Assembly: GCA_017577945.1 (NCBI GenBank)
Contig: PKQS01000010.1
Span: 186,001 to 250,000, forward strand
From: Bacillota bacterium
GTDB taxonomy: Bacteria > Bacillota > Limnochordia > Limnochordales > ZCTH02-B6
Direction: 5' to 3'
DNA: 64,000 nucleotides
The position numbers and the translations under genes were made by a program. Within the stretch, counting starts at the first letter, position 1, and the number at the start of each line of letters is the position of its first letter. A model generated the notes under the pieces. That model did not search any database. It had not been told where the DNA came from and was given only the letters and a program-made list of their open reading frames with translations. Below are positions 55,132-64,000 of the stretch, one piece after another.

Positions 55132-55872
55132 TCACCACATCGTATAGCCGAACAACAGAAACCCTCCGAGAATGAGCGGCTGGTGAATGATATAGATGAG
55201 CAGCGAGTGGCGGCCCAGCACGGCGATGGGCTCCAGCAGCCGCGGCGCGGGCCTCCCCGCGGAAAGGCGCGCCCAGAGCGGCCTGGCCCACTGGCCGACG
55301 GCCATGCCCAGCAGGATCACACCGAGCCACGGAACGAGGGGGAAATAGTCCACCGCCGCGTAACCCGCGGGGCGGACGCCCAGCGGAATCGCCCACGGTA
55401 CGAGAGCGTCCAGCTGGCCCGCCCGTGCGTCGAGATACGGACCTGCGGCCACGAAAGCCACGCCCAGCGGCAGTGCGAACCTGCGAACGCGCCACAGCAG
55501 CGGCCCGAGGAGCAACGCCGTCCCCACCAGGTGCAAGATCCCGTACAAGATAAACGCCTCGCCCAGCACCACCCGGGTGACGGCGCTGATGACCAGGCCC
55601 CAGGCCAACACCTTCGCGCCCCGTTCCAGCCACTGCCGGTCCCGCTCCGCCTGAGGCTTGCGCTGCGCCGTCAGCGCCATGGACACGCCCACCAGCAGCA
55701 CGAACGTCGTCGCCACCGTGCGGGCGAAAACCCGCCAGCCGCCCGCGGTCACATCGTGCGGGTACAGGCCGAAAAACGTCATGTCCCACATGAAGTGGTA
55801 AAACACCATGCAAACCACGGCCAGCCCGCGGACGCAGTCGATGGGCCACAAGCGGTGCGCAGCGGTCTTCAC
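55132..55872 (-). CDS. DUF1624 membrane protein (HGSNAT-like acyltransferase)
   Basis: The 246-residue protein has about seven hydrophobic helices, and the N-terminal motif IDCVRGLAVVCMVFYHFMWD holds the conserved histidine of the heparan-alpha-glucosaminide N-acetyltransferase-like domain. The C-terminal LGRHSLLIYIIHQPLI is also typical. It probably transfers an acyl group to a sugar at the membrane. The GTG at 55872 has GGAGG 6 bases upstream. Confidence 0.9.
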   Translation of the reverse strand: MKTAAHRLWPIDCVRGLAVVCMVFYHFMWDMTFFGLYPHDVTAGGWRVFARTVATTFVLLVGVSMALTAQRKPQAERDRQWLERGAKVLAWGLVISAVTRVVLGEAFILYGILHLVGTALLLGPLLWRVRRFALPLGVAFVAAGPYLDARAGQLDALVPWAIPLGVRPAGYAAVDYFPLVPWLGVILLGMAVGQWARPLWARLSAGRPAPRLLEPIAVLGRHSLLIYIIHQPLILGGFLLFGYTMW

Positions 55873-55959
55873 GTCCAGCCTCCTGCCTGCAGTCTCAAGC
55901 GATCCGGCCGCTCGCGGCGCCATGTTGCCGCCGCGGCCTTTGCACCGTACGTTCGCCCG

Positions 55960-57336
55960 TCAGGCCGGCAATCCTGTCGAGCGCGCCGCAGGCCGCTCCG
56001 CGTCGCGCCGTCCTCGCTCGTCCCACGTGTCTTGCGCCCGCATGAAGCTGCGGATGGCCTGGATGAGCGCGAAGCGGAGCGGCTCCGGCGGCAGCGGCGT
56101 CACTCTCCGCCCGACGAAAAACGTGTCGGTCAGCTCGCTTTCGGTTTCCAGCACCAAATCCGCCAGCGTGCGGCCGTTGAGCTGGGTCAGGGCGACGCCG
56201 TGCCCCATGCAGCCGGCGCTGTAAAACACGTTGGGCCCCAGACGGCCGATGACTGGCGCCAGGTCCAGCGTCACCGACACGGGCCCGCCCCAGTGATGCG
56301 TGAAGCGCACGCCTTTCAGCGCGGGAAACGTCCGCGCCACGTGCCGCCGCAGCTTCGCCGCAAGGCCGCCGTGCGCGTCGCGGTCGGTGCGGTTCCCGTA
56401 ATAATAAAGCGCGTCGTGGCCGCCCATCAGCAAGCGGTTTTCGGGCGTCAGGCGGTAGTAGTGGATGAAATTGCGGCCGTCTTCAATTCCCACGCGCCGC
56501 TGCCAGCCGGCGGCCTCCAACTGCGCGGGCGTCAAGGGCTCCGTCAGCACGATGTACGTGTGCATCGGCGCCTGGACGCGGCGCAGCGGCGGAAACGCCG
56601 CCGAAAACGCGTTGGTCGCCAGCACCACCTTGTCCGCGACGACCCGGCCGCCGGGCACTTTCAGCTCGGCTCGCCTCGACGCCCCGGCGCCGCCGATGGA
56701 CCTCAGCTCCAGCACGGGCGTGTTCTCGTACAGCTCAACGCCTAGCCGCTCGGCCGCCCGGGCCAGCCCGCGGGCCAGCTTGGCCGGGTGCACCAGCGCG
56801 CAGAGCGGGTCGAAGACCGCCGCCAAGTACGTGGGAGAGTCGACCAGCGCCCTCGCCTCGTTGGGCCCCAGCCACTGCGTTTCATGGAGGCCCAACTGCC
56901 GGGCCAGCTCGAATTGCCTGCGCAGCCGGCGCACCTGACCGGGAGTGGTCGCCACCGTCATCAAGCCGTGCTCTTCGTAGTCGCAGTCGATGCCGAGGCG
57001 CTGAACGAGTTCTCGCGTGTAGTTGACGGCCCGCACCATGTACCGGTCGGCTTGGCGCGCTCGTTCCTTTCCGAAACGCAACACCGTAAGGTCAAGCGAC
57101 AAGCCGAACAGCGTCATGGCGAAGCCGGCGTTGCGGCCGCTGGCGCCTGCGGGAATGCGCCCCGCTTCCAGCACGACCACCCGCAGATCCGGTCGCCGCT
57201 CCTTCACGTGCAGCGCCGTCGACAAGCCCGTGAAGCCCGCGCCCACCACCGCGACGTCGGCCCGCCCGTCGCCCCCCCACCAGGGCCGTTCGGCCGCTTC
57301 TCCCGCCGTCTCCAGCCAATAGCACCGCGCCGCCAT
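55960..57336 (-). CDS. FAD-dependent oxidoreductase (DAO/PuuB-like)
   Basis: This 458-residue flavoprotein has the dinucleotide motif VAVVGAGFTGLSTA (about 27-40), LEAGRIPAGASGRNAGF, and the C-terminal FAD contact APVIGRLGPNVFYSAGCMGHG. The GASGRNAGF block resembles gamma-glutamylputrescine oxidase and related amine oxidases. The substrate is inferred to be an amine or amino acid. GAGGGG precedes the ATG. An AT-rich patch at 57400-57440 in the 232-base gap upstream probably carries the divergent promoters, but I cannot assign clear boxes. Confidence 0.9.
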   Translation of the reverse strand: MAARCYWLETAGEAAERPWWGGDGRADVAVVGAGFTGLSTALHVKERRPDLRVVVLEAGRIPAGASGRNAGFAMTLFGLSLDLTVLRFGKERARQADRYMVRAVNYTRELVQRLGIDCDYEEHGLMTVATTPGQVRRLRRQFELARQLGLHETQWLGPNEARALVDSPTYLAAVFDPLCALVHPAKLARGLARAAERLGVELYENTPVLELRSIGGAGASRRAELKVPGGRVVADKVVLATNAFSAAFPPLRRVQAPMHTYIVLTEPLTPAQLEAAGWQRRVGIEDGRNFIHYYRLTPENRLLMGGHDALYYYGNRTDRDAHGGLAAKLRRHVARTFPALKGVRFTHHWGGPVSVTLDLAPVIGRLGPNVFYSAGCMGHGVALTQLNGRTLADLVLETESELTDTFFVGRRVTPLPPEPLRFALIQAIRSFMRAQDTWDERGRRDAERPAARSTGLPA

Positions 57337-57568
57337 GGCCGTCCCCTCCCCCGTGCGCCCGCGTACTCCCTTCGCGTCCCTTCTCCGCCGCGCCGCATTT
57401 TCCTATACTTACTCGTTAATTTTGGAAAAGAGGAGCAAAAGCGCCTCGTCCCCGGGCGCAGTCCACGTCCTGCGCGCCCCGCAGCCGCCGGGGCCGGCGG
57501 GCTTGCGGCCGCGGCGCGGGAAAGGGTTGTGCTTGGCCGGGGTGGAATACTGCAGGAGGTGACGGCAC

Positions 57569-58303
57569 ATGTGCGGACGCTACACGTTGACCGACCCGGG
57601 CGAAGAGTTGATCCGGCACTTCCAGCTGACGGGGCTGCCGGCGGAATACCGCCCGCGCTACAACATCGCGCCGACGCAGCCGGTACTGGCCGTGATCGGC
57701 AACGGCCAGCGCCGGGCGGGGCTGCTCCGCTGGGGGCTGGTGCCAGGCTGGGCCAAGGATCCGTCCATCGGCAGCCGGCTCATCAACGCCCGGGCGGAGA
57801 CGGTGGCGGAAAAGCCGGCCTTTCGTCACGCGCTGCGCCGGCGGCGCTGCCTCATCCCGGCGGACGGATTCTACGAATGGCGGCAGCAAGGCGGCCGCAA
57901 GCAGCCGATGCGCATCGTGCGGCGCGACGGCGGCTTGTTCGCTTTTGCGGGGCTGTGGGAAAGCTGGCGCCCGCCGCAGGCCAGCGCGCCGGCGCCCGGC
58001 AGAGCCGCGCCCAGCGGTGCAGGCGGCGAAGCGCGCGCACGGGCCGACGTCGTTCTTTACACTTGCACCATCATCACGACGGAGGCCAACGGTGCCTTGC
58101 GTTCCATTCACGAACGGATGCCGGTCATTCTCCCGCCCGAGGCGTACGACCTGTGGCTGGATCAGGACGTGGACGACCCGGCGGCGCTGCTGCCGCTGCT
58201 GAAGCCCCGTCCCGACGACGAGCTGGTGGCCTATCCGGTGTCGACGCTGGTCAACGACGTCCGCAACGACTCGCCCGACTGCATCCGGCCGCTGCAGGGA
58301 TAA
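57569..58303 (+). CDS. SRAP-domain protein (HMCES/YedK family)
   Basis: This family crosslinks to abasic sites in single-stranded DNA through the N-terminal cysteine. C2, N73 (INARAET), E103 (PADGFYEW) and H181 (SIHERMPVI) are all present. The length is 244. AGGAGGTGA precedes the ATG. It shields abasic sites during replication, which fits the other repair genes in the window without implying linkage. Confidence 0.95.
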   Translation: MCGRYTLTDPGEELIRHFQLTGLPAEYRPRYNIAPTQPVLAVIGNGQRRAGLLRWGLVPGWAKDPSIGSRLINARAETVAEKPAFRHALRRRRCLIPADGFYEWRQQGGRKQPMRIVRRDGGLFAFAGLWESWRPPQASAPAPGRAAPSGAGGEARARADVVLYTCTIITTEANGALRSIHERMPVILPPEAYDLWLDQDVDDPAALLPLLKPRPDDELVAYPVSTLVNDVRNDSPDCIRPLQG

Positions 58304-58342
58304 TCCGGGAAGCGGCAGCCGCAAGACGCAAGGAGGACACGC

Positions 58343-59308
58343 ATGAGCCGCGAAGCGACCATCAACGTGATCATCTACTATCAGGACGCCGAGCGCGCCC
58401 GCAAGGTGCGCGACATGGTGGCGGCGCGCTTTCCGCAGCTGGTGGTGCACGCCGTTTCGACGCGCGAAGAGGCGGAACGCCTCGCACCCGAAGCGGACAT
58501 TATCGCCGGCTGGGGCTTTCCGCCGGATCTGCTCACCAAGGCCACACGCCTGCGCTGGTTCCACAAGCTGGCCGCGGGCGTGGACGACATCGTCGCGGCC
58601 GGCACGCTGCCGAAGCAGGCCGTGCTCACCCGCACCGACGGCCGCATCTTCGGCCGCCGCATGGCGGAGTACGTCGTCGCGTACATGCTGGCGTTCTCCC
58701 AGGATATTCCCCGCATTTTGCGGCAGCAAGCGGAACGCCGCTGGCAGCCGTTCATCACCCGGCCGCTGGCCGGACGAACGGTGGGCGTGGCCGGGGTCGG
58801 CGAAATCGGCAGCGAGGTGGTGCGCAAGGCGGCCGCGCTGGGCATGCGCGTCGTCGGCTGGCGGCGCACGCCCGGACCGGTGGACGGCGTGGAGCACATG
58901 TTCGTCGGCAAGGAAGAGTTTCACGCCTTCCTGGGCGAATGCGAGTTCGTCGTCATCGTCTTGCCTTTGACGGCGGAAACGCGAGGGCTGTTCGACGACG
59001 CCGCCTTTGCGGCGATGCGGGACGGGGCGTATCTCATCAACGTGGGGCGCGGTCCCATCGTGCAAGAGCAGGCCTTAATCCGGGCGCTGGAGGCGGGCAA
59101 GCTGGCCGGCGCCACGCTGGACGTCTTCGACGTCGAGCCTTTGCCGCCGGATCATCCCTTCTGGCGGATGCCCAACGTCATCGTGACGCCGCACATGTCG
59201 GGTCCCAGCGTGCCGGAAGAAGTGGTGCCGCCGTTCCTGGAAAACATCGAGCGGTTTTTAAGCGGGCAGCCGCTGCTGCGGCAAATCGACTTGGGCCGGG
59301 GCTACTGA
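58343..59308 (+). CDS. D-2-hydroxyacid dehydrogenase
   Basis: This NAD(P)-dependent oxidoreductase of 321 residues has the glycine-rich VGVAGVGEIGSEVVRKAAALG, INVGRGPIVQEQAL with the substrate arginine, DVFDVEPLP and the histidine in VTPHMSGPS. It belongs to the 2-hydroxyacid dehydrogenase group; glyoxylate/hydroxypyruvate reductase-like activity is possible. AAGGAGG precedes the ATG, and it is 39 bases after the SRAP gene. Confidence 0.92.
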   Translation: MSREATINVIIYYQDAERARKVRDMVAARFPQLVVHAVSTREEAERLAPEADIIAGWGFPPDLLTKATRLRWFHKLAAGVDDIVAAGTLPKQAVLTRTDGRIFGRRMAEYVVAYMLAFSQDIPRILRQQAERRWQPFITRPLAGRTVGVAGVGEIGSEVVRKAAALGMRVVGWRRTPGPVDGVEHMFVGKEEFHAFLGECEFVVIVLPLTAETRGLFDDAAFAAMRDGAYLINVGRGPIVQEQALIRALEAGKLAGATLDVFDVEPLPPDHPFWRMPNVIVTPHMSGPSVPEEVVPPFLENIERFLSGQPLLRQIDLGRGY

Positions 59309-59321
59309 GCACCGGCCGCGG

Positions 59322-59945
59322 TTACTCGAGCACCAGCCGGTCGCCGAGGCGCAGCCCCAGCTCCGCGGCCCGCCCGCCGGCCACTTCCAGCACCATCGTG
59401 ACCCGCACCGGCGAAGTATAGGCGGGGCACTCGCCCGCCGGCGGGCAGGGCTGGACGTTGTGGTAGATCCAGGCGATGCGGCCGTCTTGCCGCACGAAGA
59501 TGAAGTCCAGCGGGATGAGCGTGTTCTTCATCCACATGGACGCGTACAAGGGTTCGTCCCAGATAAACAGCATGCCGCGGTCCGGCGCCAGCTCCGTGCG
59601 GCCCATGAGACCGACGCGCTGTGTCTCGGGCGTGTCGGCGATCTCCACCGTCAACGTGGCAACAATTTCGCCGTCGCGCTGGATGGTCAGTCGGCGTTCG
59701 GGCAGCCCCACGTTCATCGGAATGCCTTGTTCCGTGATAATCTGCACCGGCCCTTGCGCGCCGGCCTCCATTCCCCACAAGGCCGGCGCCGCGAGGGCCA
59801 CGGCGGCCGCCAGCAGTCCCGCCACGCCAAGACGTGCCAGGCGGCCGGCCCCGCCGCACAACGTCGCCTGCAGCAGTCCCCTCAGCGAGTTCACTCCAAC
59901 CGCCGCCCGAATCGTTTCCGGCGTCCCACGCACCTGTGTTCCCAT
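59322..59945 (-). CDS. Exported DUF192 family protein
   Basis: The C-terminal 120 residues are DUF192: [46 protein letters not shown], then [10 protein letters not shown] and [14 protein letters not shown]. An N-terminal hydrophobic segment ([18 protein letters not shown]) is a signal or anchor, preceded by an unusually long stretch of about 40 residues. The ATG at 59945 has GGGAGG 9 bases upstream; a GTG at about 59894 would give a more standard signal peptide. The frame stays open upstream into a thiolase fragment. Confidence 0.88.
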   Translation of the reverse strand: MGTQVRGTPETIRAAVGVNSLRGLLQATLCGGAGRLARLGVAGLLAAAVALAAPALWGMEAGAQGPVQIITEQGIPMNVGLPERRLTIQRDGEIVATLTVEIADTPETQRVGLMGRTELAPDRGMLFIWDEPLYASMWMKNTLIPLDFIFVRQDGRIAWIYHNVQPCPPAGECPAYTSPVRVTMVLEVAGGRAAELGLRLGDRLVLE

Positions 59946-60074
59946 CGCCTGCGTCCTCCCAACCAGCGGGCTCACCCCACGCGCCTGGTCATTCGGAACG
60001 CGCCCGCAGGAACCCTTCCCGAGCGCCTGACGATGCCGCCCAGCCCCCTGCACCGGCGCGCCGGCGGCGCCGCA

Positions 60075-60236
60075 CAGTACAAGCCGCGGCGTGAGGCCCA
60101 GCTCCTCCGCCTTACGCGCCCAGGTCACCATGACCGCTGCCGCTCCGTCGTTGATGCCCGATGCGTTGCCGGACGGGACGGTGCCGCCTTCCTTGAACAC
60201 CGGCTGCATCGGCGCCAGGCGTTCCAGCGTCGTCCA
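60075..60236 (-). pseudogene. Thiolase gene fragment (relic)
   Basis: On the minus strand about 54 codons read [18 protein letters not shown] then [19 protein letters not shown] and [12 protein letters not shown]. This is the [11 protein letters not shown] region of acetyl-CoA acetyltransferases (about residues 225-280 of a 390-residue enzyme). Neither the catalytic cysteine half nor the C-terminal GHP/CxG half is present. The fragment lies between the epimerase stop and the DUF192 gene and happens to be in frame with the latter. Confidence 0.8.
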
Positions 60237-60270
60237 CCGCCCATCGCCCCCGTTGGCCGGCCCCCGTGAG

Positions 60271-61173
60271 CTAGTGGGCCGCCACGGAACGCAAGGCCTC
60301 GTCCAGGTCCGGCCGGCGAAACGTGTATCCCGCCGCCAGGGCCGCGGCGGGCACCGCGCGCTGGCCGGTCAACAGCATGTCGGCCATCTCGCCCAGCGCC
60401 GTGCGCAGCGCCCACGCCGGCGTCCGCAGCCACGCGGGCCGGCCCATGGCTCGCCCGAGCGCCCGCGCGAACACCTCCTGCCGGACCGGCTCCGGCGCCG
60501 TCAGGTTGACGGGACCTTGAAGCGCTTCGTTTTCCAGGGCGAAACGAATGAGCCCCACCACGTCGTCCAGGTGTATCCACGGCAGCCACTGCTGGCCCGA
60601 GCCCAGGGGTCCGCCGAGGAACAGGCGGTACGGCAGCAGCATCAGCCGCATGGCGCCGCCCCGGCCCACGACGAATCCCGTCCGCAGCAGCACGACCCGG
60701 ATGCCCGCCGCTTCCGCCTCCTTGGCCGCCGCCTCCCATTGCCGGCACACCGAGGCCAAAAAGTCCTGGCCCGGCCCATCGGCTTCCGTCACGATTTCGT
60801 CCCCGCGGCGACCGTAGTACCCGACGGCCGAAGCGTTGACCAGGACGCGCGGACGGGCGCTGGCCGCCGCCAGCGCCGCGACGACCGCACGCGTCGTGCC
60901 GACCCGGCTCTCGAGAATAAGGCGTTTGGCCGCCTGCGTCCAGCGCCGGGCGATAGAGGCGCCCGCCAAATTGACGACGGCGTCGGTGCCCGGCGGCAGC
61001 GCCAGTCCGCCCGGGGCGTTCCAGGAGAGGACGGCGGCGCCGGAAGGCAGCACGCGGCTCGCCTGCGCCGGCGATCGGCGCGTCGCCACCGTTACGCGCC
61101 AGCCCGCCGCCAGCAGCGCCTCGGTCAAGGCGCGGCCGATAAACCCCGTGCCGCCCACGATCACGATGTGCAT
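60271..61173 (-). CDS. TIGR01777/SDR39U1-type epimerase
   Basis: An extended short-chain dehydrogenase of 300 residues. NAD(P) site [38 protein letters not shown] with the active-site tyrosine region, and [15 protein letters not shown] are diagnostic. The exact reaction of this family is not settled. It is preceded by the GNAT gene 18 bases upstream. Confidence 0.92.
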   Translation of the reverse strand: MHIVIVGGTGFIGRALTEALLAAGWRVTVATRRSPAQASRVLPSGAAVLSWNAPGGLALPPGTDAVVNLAGASIARRWTQAAKRLILESRVGTTRAVVAALAAASARPRVLVNASAVGYYGRRGDEIVTEADGPGQDFLASVCRQWEAAAKEAEAAGIRVVLLRTGFVVGRGGAMRLMLLPYRLFLGGPLGSGQQWLPWIHLDDVVGLIRFALENEALQGPVNLTAPEPVRQEVFARALGRAMGRPAWLRTPAWALRTALGEMADMLLTGQRAVPAAALAAGYTFRRPDLDEALRSVAAH

Positions 61174-61191
61174 CCGCAGCCCACCCCGCTT

Positions 61192-62025
61192 TCAGCCCAG
61201 CCGGTAGCGGTGGATTTGCCCGCTCACCCCAAATCCGTGCCGCATGTAAAGCGTGACGAGATCCCCCGTCGTCCGCAGCGACGCGAGGGCGAACCCCTCC
61301 TGCGCCGCCCGGCGCAAGATCCGCTCGACCACCGCGTACGCCAGACCCAGCCCGCGAAAGCGCGGCCGGGTGGCCACGCTGTAGACGCCCGCCACACCTT
61401 GGAACGGCCACAGCGCCGCGGCCGCCGCCGGCTCACCGTTGACTCGCGCCAAGAACAGCCGCACCACGCCGCGTGGGTTGTAGAAGGCCGTCAGACCGTG
61501 GGGATCCCGGTAGACCTCTTCCATAACCTCCAGAGCCGCCAGCCAGTCGGCGTCCGATTCGGCCTCGACCACGTTATAGCGCGCCGGCTCCTTTACCGCC
61601 CGCGGCTCGGTCAGCGGGCAAGTCATCAAGACCTGCACCATATCCGGCCGGAACCCCAGCCGGCGGGCCGCTTCCCGCCATTCCTCCAGGTTCCCCTCGG
61701 GCGGCAGGTTGACGTACAGCGGAGCGCCCGGCCGGCCGAATTCGACCACAGCCCGCCGCAGCCGCTCCTCCGCCCCGCGCTCCGCCCGCTCCACCATCAG
61801 CATCACGGGGAGCCCCCGCAGCGCACCTTCCGCCGGGCGCGCCCAGACGATGTTGTCCGCCCGCCCGGTCTCATACCAGCCGCGGGCCTCCGGCGCCGCT
61901 CCCAGCGCCAGCCAGCCGGCGCACTCGGTTTCCCACGCGGCCATGGCCGGCGAACGCCGGCTCCTCGCGCCCGCCGCCGACCCGGCCGCTCCTCCCTCAC
62001 CGCGATCCCGTGGTTGTTGCTGCAT
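61192..62025 (-). CDS. GNAT-family N-acetyltransferase, two-domain
   Basis: The 277-residue protein has an N-terminal region of about 150 residues without clear motifs and a C-terminal GNAT domain with [19 protein letters not shown] (acetyl-CoA loop) and TLYMRHGFG. The ATG at 62025 has GGAGG 7 bases upstream. The substrate is unknown. Confidence 0.82.
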   Translation of the reverse strand: MQQQPRDRGEGGAAGSAAGARSRRSPAMAAWETECAGWLALGAAPEARGWYETGRADNIVWARPAEGALRGLPVMLMVERAERGAEERLRRAVVEFGRPGAPLYVNLPPEGNLEEWREAARRLGFRPDMVQVLMTCPLTEPRAVKEPARYNVVEAESDADWLAALEVMEEVYRDPHGLTAFYNPRGVVRLFLARVNGEPAAAAALWPFQGVAGVYSVATRPRFRGLGLAYAVVERILRRAAQEGFALASLRTTGDLVTLYMRHGFGVSGQIHRYRLG

Positions 62026-62102
62026 CGTTGCTCCTCCCTGGCCGCCGCCGGCGCCCGCCCGGACGCCCCGCGGCGCTCGACCCCGCGGCACGCCGTGCCG
62101 CT

Positions 62103-62122
62103 GTGGCACTATGTGGCACTAT
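62103..62122. repeat. Tandem 10-bp direct repeat
   Basis: GTGGCACTAT occurs twice in immediate succession in the gap between the divergent GNAT and copper ATPase genes. It may be a pair of regulator half-sites or a chance duplication. A TATAAA lies next to it on the minus strand. Confidence 0.6.
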
Positions 62123-62164
62123 TTATACGAAGCACGCCGGGAACCTCCCCCACCGGCTCGTTCC

Positions 62165-62193
62165 TTGACACAGCGCGGCGGGTGCCGTAAGAT
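62165..62193 (+). promoter_or_regulatory. Promoter of the copper ATPase gene
   Basis: -35 TTGACA (62165-62170, perfect), 17-base spacer and -10 TAAGAT (62188-62193). Confidence 0.88.
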
Positions 62194-62201
62194 CAGACCG
62201 G

Positions 62202-62218
62202 ATACCCCCATAGGGTAT
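62202..62218. promoter_or_regulatory. CsoR-like copper operator
   Basis: ATACCC-CCATA-GGGTAT is a perfect inverted repeat just downstream of the -10, covering the predicted start site. It matches the known CsoR operators of copper-export genes (TACCC...GGGTA). CsoR releases DNA when it binds Cu(I). No csoR gene is in the window. Confidence 0.82.
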
Positions 62219-62251
62219 ATGGGCCGGTGTGCCGGCCGAGGAGGGAATCCA

Positions 62252-64000
62252 ATGACGAACCGGAATAAAGCGGCGGAGCAGGCGCTGCTGCAAGTGCCCG
62301 TGCAGGGCATGACGTGCGCGGCGTGCGCCCGCCGAGTGGAAAAAGCCATCCGCAGCGTGCCGGGCGTTGACGACGTCACGGTCAACTTGTCCACCGAGCG
62401 GGCGGCGGTGCGCGCCGGCAACGGCGTGGCGACCGAGCAAATCGTTCGCGCTATCGAGGACGCCGGCTACCGCGTGCCGCTGGCCGAAGCGCGCCTTTCG
62501 CTGGTGGGCATGACGTGCGCCAACTGCGCCGCCCGCATCCAGCGGACGCTGGCGAAAACGCCGGGCGTGGTGGAAGCTTCCGTCAACTTCGCCACCGAGA
62601 CCGCCGCGGTGAAGTACATCCCCGGTGCGGTCAGCGTGGCGGAGCTGGCCGCACGCGTCCGCGACATCGGCTACGAGGCTTATCCCGTCAACGAAGCGTC
62701 GGAGGACGTGGAGCAAAGGGCGCGCGAGGCGGAAATCCGCCGGCAGACGCTGCGCTTCGCCGTCGCCGCCGTCTTCTCTGCGCCGCTGCTGCTCAGCATG
62801 GCCGCCATGTTCTTCGGCGGGCACGGAAGTCTTTGGAGCTGGCTGCACAACGGCTGGGTGCAGCTCGCACTGGCCACGCCGGTGCAATTCGGGGCGGGCT
62901 GGCAGTTTTACCGCGACGCCTGGCACAACTTGCGCCAGCGCACCGCCAACATGTCGACGCTGGTGGTCCTCGGCACGTCGGCGGCCTACTTGTACAGCCT
63001 GGCCGTCTTGCTCTGGGGCGACCGCCTGGGCGTCCATGACCTCTATTTTGAAGCCTCCGCCGTCGTGATCGCCCTCGTCCTCCTCGGCAAGCTGCTGGAA
63101 GCCCGGGCCAAAGGCCGCACGTCCGCGGCCATCAAGAAACTGGTGGGCTTGCAGCCCCGCACCGCCCGCGTCGTGCGGGACGGCGTGGAAATGGACATTC
63201 CCGTTGAGCAGGTGGTGCCCGGCGACCTCGTCGTCGTGCGGCCGGGCGAGCGCATTCCCGTGGACGGCGTCATCGAGCAAGGCCACTCGGCCGTCGACGA
63301 GTCGATGTTGACGGGTGAAAGCCTGCCCGTGGAAAAGCAAGTAGGCGATACGGTCATCGGCGGCACGCTCAACAAGCACGGCGCGTTTCGCTTCCGCGCC
63401 ACCCGCGTCGGGAAAGACACGGCGCTGGCCCAGATCATCCGCATCGTCCAGGAAGCGCAAGGGTCCCGGGCGCCCATCCAGCGCCTGGCGGACCAGGTGT
63501 CGGCTTATTTCGTCCCCGCCGTTCTGGTCTTCGCCCTAGCGACGTTTTTGGGCTGGTACGCGCTGGCCGGCGACCTGACGCGGGCGCTGCTGAACATGAC
63601 GGCGGTGCTGGTGTTGGCGTGCCCGTGCGCGCTGGGCCTGGCTACGCCGACGGCCATTATCGTCGGCACAGGCCGCGGCGCGGAAGCGGGCATTCTCATC
63701 CGCGGCGGCGAGCACCTGGAGAAGACGCACAAAGTGAACGTGGTCGTGCTAGACAAGACGGGCACGGTCACGAAAGGCGAACCCGGCGTCACCGACATGC
63801 GGGCGCTGCCGCCCTACGACGAGCGGACCCTGCTGGCACTGGCGGCCGCGGTGGAGCGCCTCTCGGAGCACCCGTTGGCGCAAGCCATCGTCGCCGCCGC
63901 CGCTGAGCAGGCGGCCCGCGAGCACGGCTCCGGCAGCCCGGCGCATCCGGAAACGGCGGAAGACTTCACCGCACTGCCCGGACGGGGCGTGCGCGCCCGC
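62252..64000 (+). CDS. copA: Copper-exporting P-type ATPase (partial)
   Basis: This P1B-ATPase exports Cu(I); 583 residues are visible before the window ends. Two N-terminal metal-binding domains carry GMTCAAC (C22, C25) and GMTCANC (C89, C92). Membrane helices, the actuator [10 protein letters not shown], the transport motif CPC (C457, C459) and the phosphorylation site DKTGT (D501) follow, then SEHPLA. The ATG has GGAGGG upstream. The missing part is the rest of the nucleotide-binding domain and the last two helices. Confidence 0.97.
   Translation, partial: MTNRNKAAEQALLQVPVQGMTCAACARRVEKAIRSVPGVDDVTVNLSTERAAVRAGNGVATEQIVRAIEDAGYRVPLAEARLSLVGMTCANCAARIQRTLAKTPGVVEASVNFATETAAVKYIPGAVSVAELAARVRDIGYEAYPVNEASEDVEQRAREAEIRRQTLRFAVAAVFSAPLLLSMAAMFFGGHGSLWSWLHNGWVQLALATPVQFGAGWQFYRDAWHNLRQRTANMSTLVVLGTSAAYLYSLAVLLWGDRLGVHDLYFEASAVVIALVLLGKLLEARAKGRTSAAIKKLVGLQPRTARVVRDGVEMDIPVEQVVPGDLVVVRPGERIPVDGVIEQGHSAVDESMLTGESLPVEKQVGDTVIGGTLNKHGAFRFRATRVGKDTALAQIIRIVQEAQGSRAPIQRLADQVSAYFVPAVLVFALATFLGWYALAGDLTRALLNMTAVLVLACPCALGLATPTAIIVGTGRGAEAGILIRGGEHLEKTHKVNVVVLDKTGTVTKGEPGVTDMRALPPYDERTLLALAAAVERLSEHPLAQAIVAAAAEQAAREHGSGSPAHPETAEDFTALPGRGVRAR

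Noticed and set aside
57416..59065. Minus-strand frame opposite the SRAP and dehydrogenase genes
   Set aside because: Antisense to two genes with clear catalytic residues and ribosome sites.
59946..60209. Extending the DUF192 gene upstream to an ATG at 60209
   Set aside because: That would fuse a thiolase fragment in front of a signal peptide. The ATG at 59945 has a proper ribosome site, and the upstream stretch matches thiolase only in part.

Overview
The window is GC-rich bacterial DNA, densely coded on both strands. GTG starts are frequent, and stop and start codons often overlap (ATGA or GTGA). The gene content points to an aerobic, high-GC, deep-branching member of the Bacillota. The supporting genes are AddAB instead of RecBCD, a YhaO/YhaN pair, a SpoVB-type flippase, a caa3-type cytochrome oxidase with CtaG, a Rex-like operator and a CsoR-like operator. 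Exact placement (for example near Symbiobacteriia or Limnochordia) is inference only. I see no prophage, insertion sequence or CRISPR array.

Layout. 1-2817: start of a complex I operon (nuoA-B-C-D, minus strand) with a clear promoter and a Rex-like operator in its leader. 2845-9591: an unknown gene, threonine catabolism (tdh-kbl), a SAM-hydrolysing enzyme, trpS with a strong terminator, and a flippase. 9588-23201: one minus-strand string of coupled genes, fumC - unknown - unknown - yhaO - yhaN - addB - addA, which is mainly double-strand-break repair. 23386-27938 (plus): an HNH-domain protein with a disordered linker, heme O synthase and transketolase. 27971-30849: a divergent YchF GTPase/ATPase with a small partner, and an exported C39-like peptidase coupled to an exported beta-rich protein. 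30925-35949: the ctaC-D-E-F-G oxidase operon. 36060-42194: a 3-hydroxyacyl-CoA dehydrogenase, ispG, a flavin monooxygenase and a GH3 glycosidase. 42299-44827: an ECF sigma/anti-sigma regulon that includes a DUF4097 protein. 44977-53876: mostly single enzymes (Nudix, GNAT, HAD, CBS, lipase), a drug/lipid-type ABC exporter, an exported unknown and an rRNA methyltransferase. 53995-62025: RidA, tRNA-Phe and tRNA-Asp, two membrane proteins, an FAD oxidoreductase, an SRAP protein, a 2-hydroxyacid dehydrogenase, a DUF192 protein, a thiolase relic, an epimerase and a GNAT. 62165-64000: a copper P-type ATPase, cut by the window edge, under a canonical promoter and a CsoR-like operator.

How it fits together. 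The respiratory theme is strong: complex I, caa3 oxidase, heme O synthase and fumarase are all present, and complex I is probably tied to the NADH/NAD+ ratio through Rex. The least explained parts are the C39 peptidase/beta-protein pair, the HNH-linker protein beside the recombination operon, a chimeric double-Nudix gene, an isolated thiolase fragment, and several perfect inverted repeats at promoters. No wholly new multi-gene system is proven. The C39 peptidase pair is the best candidate.
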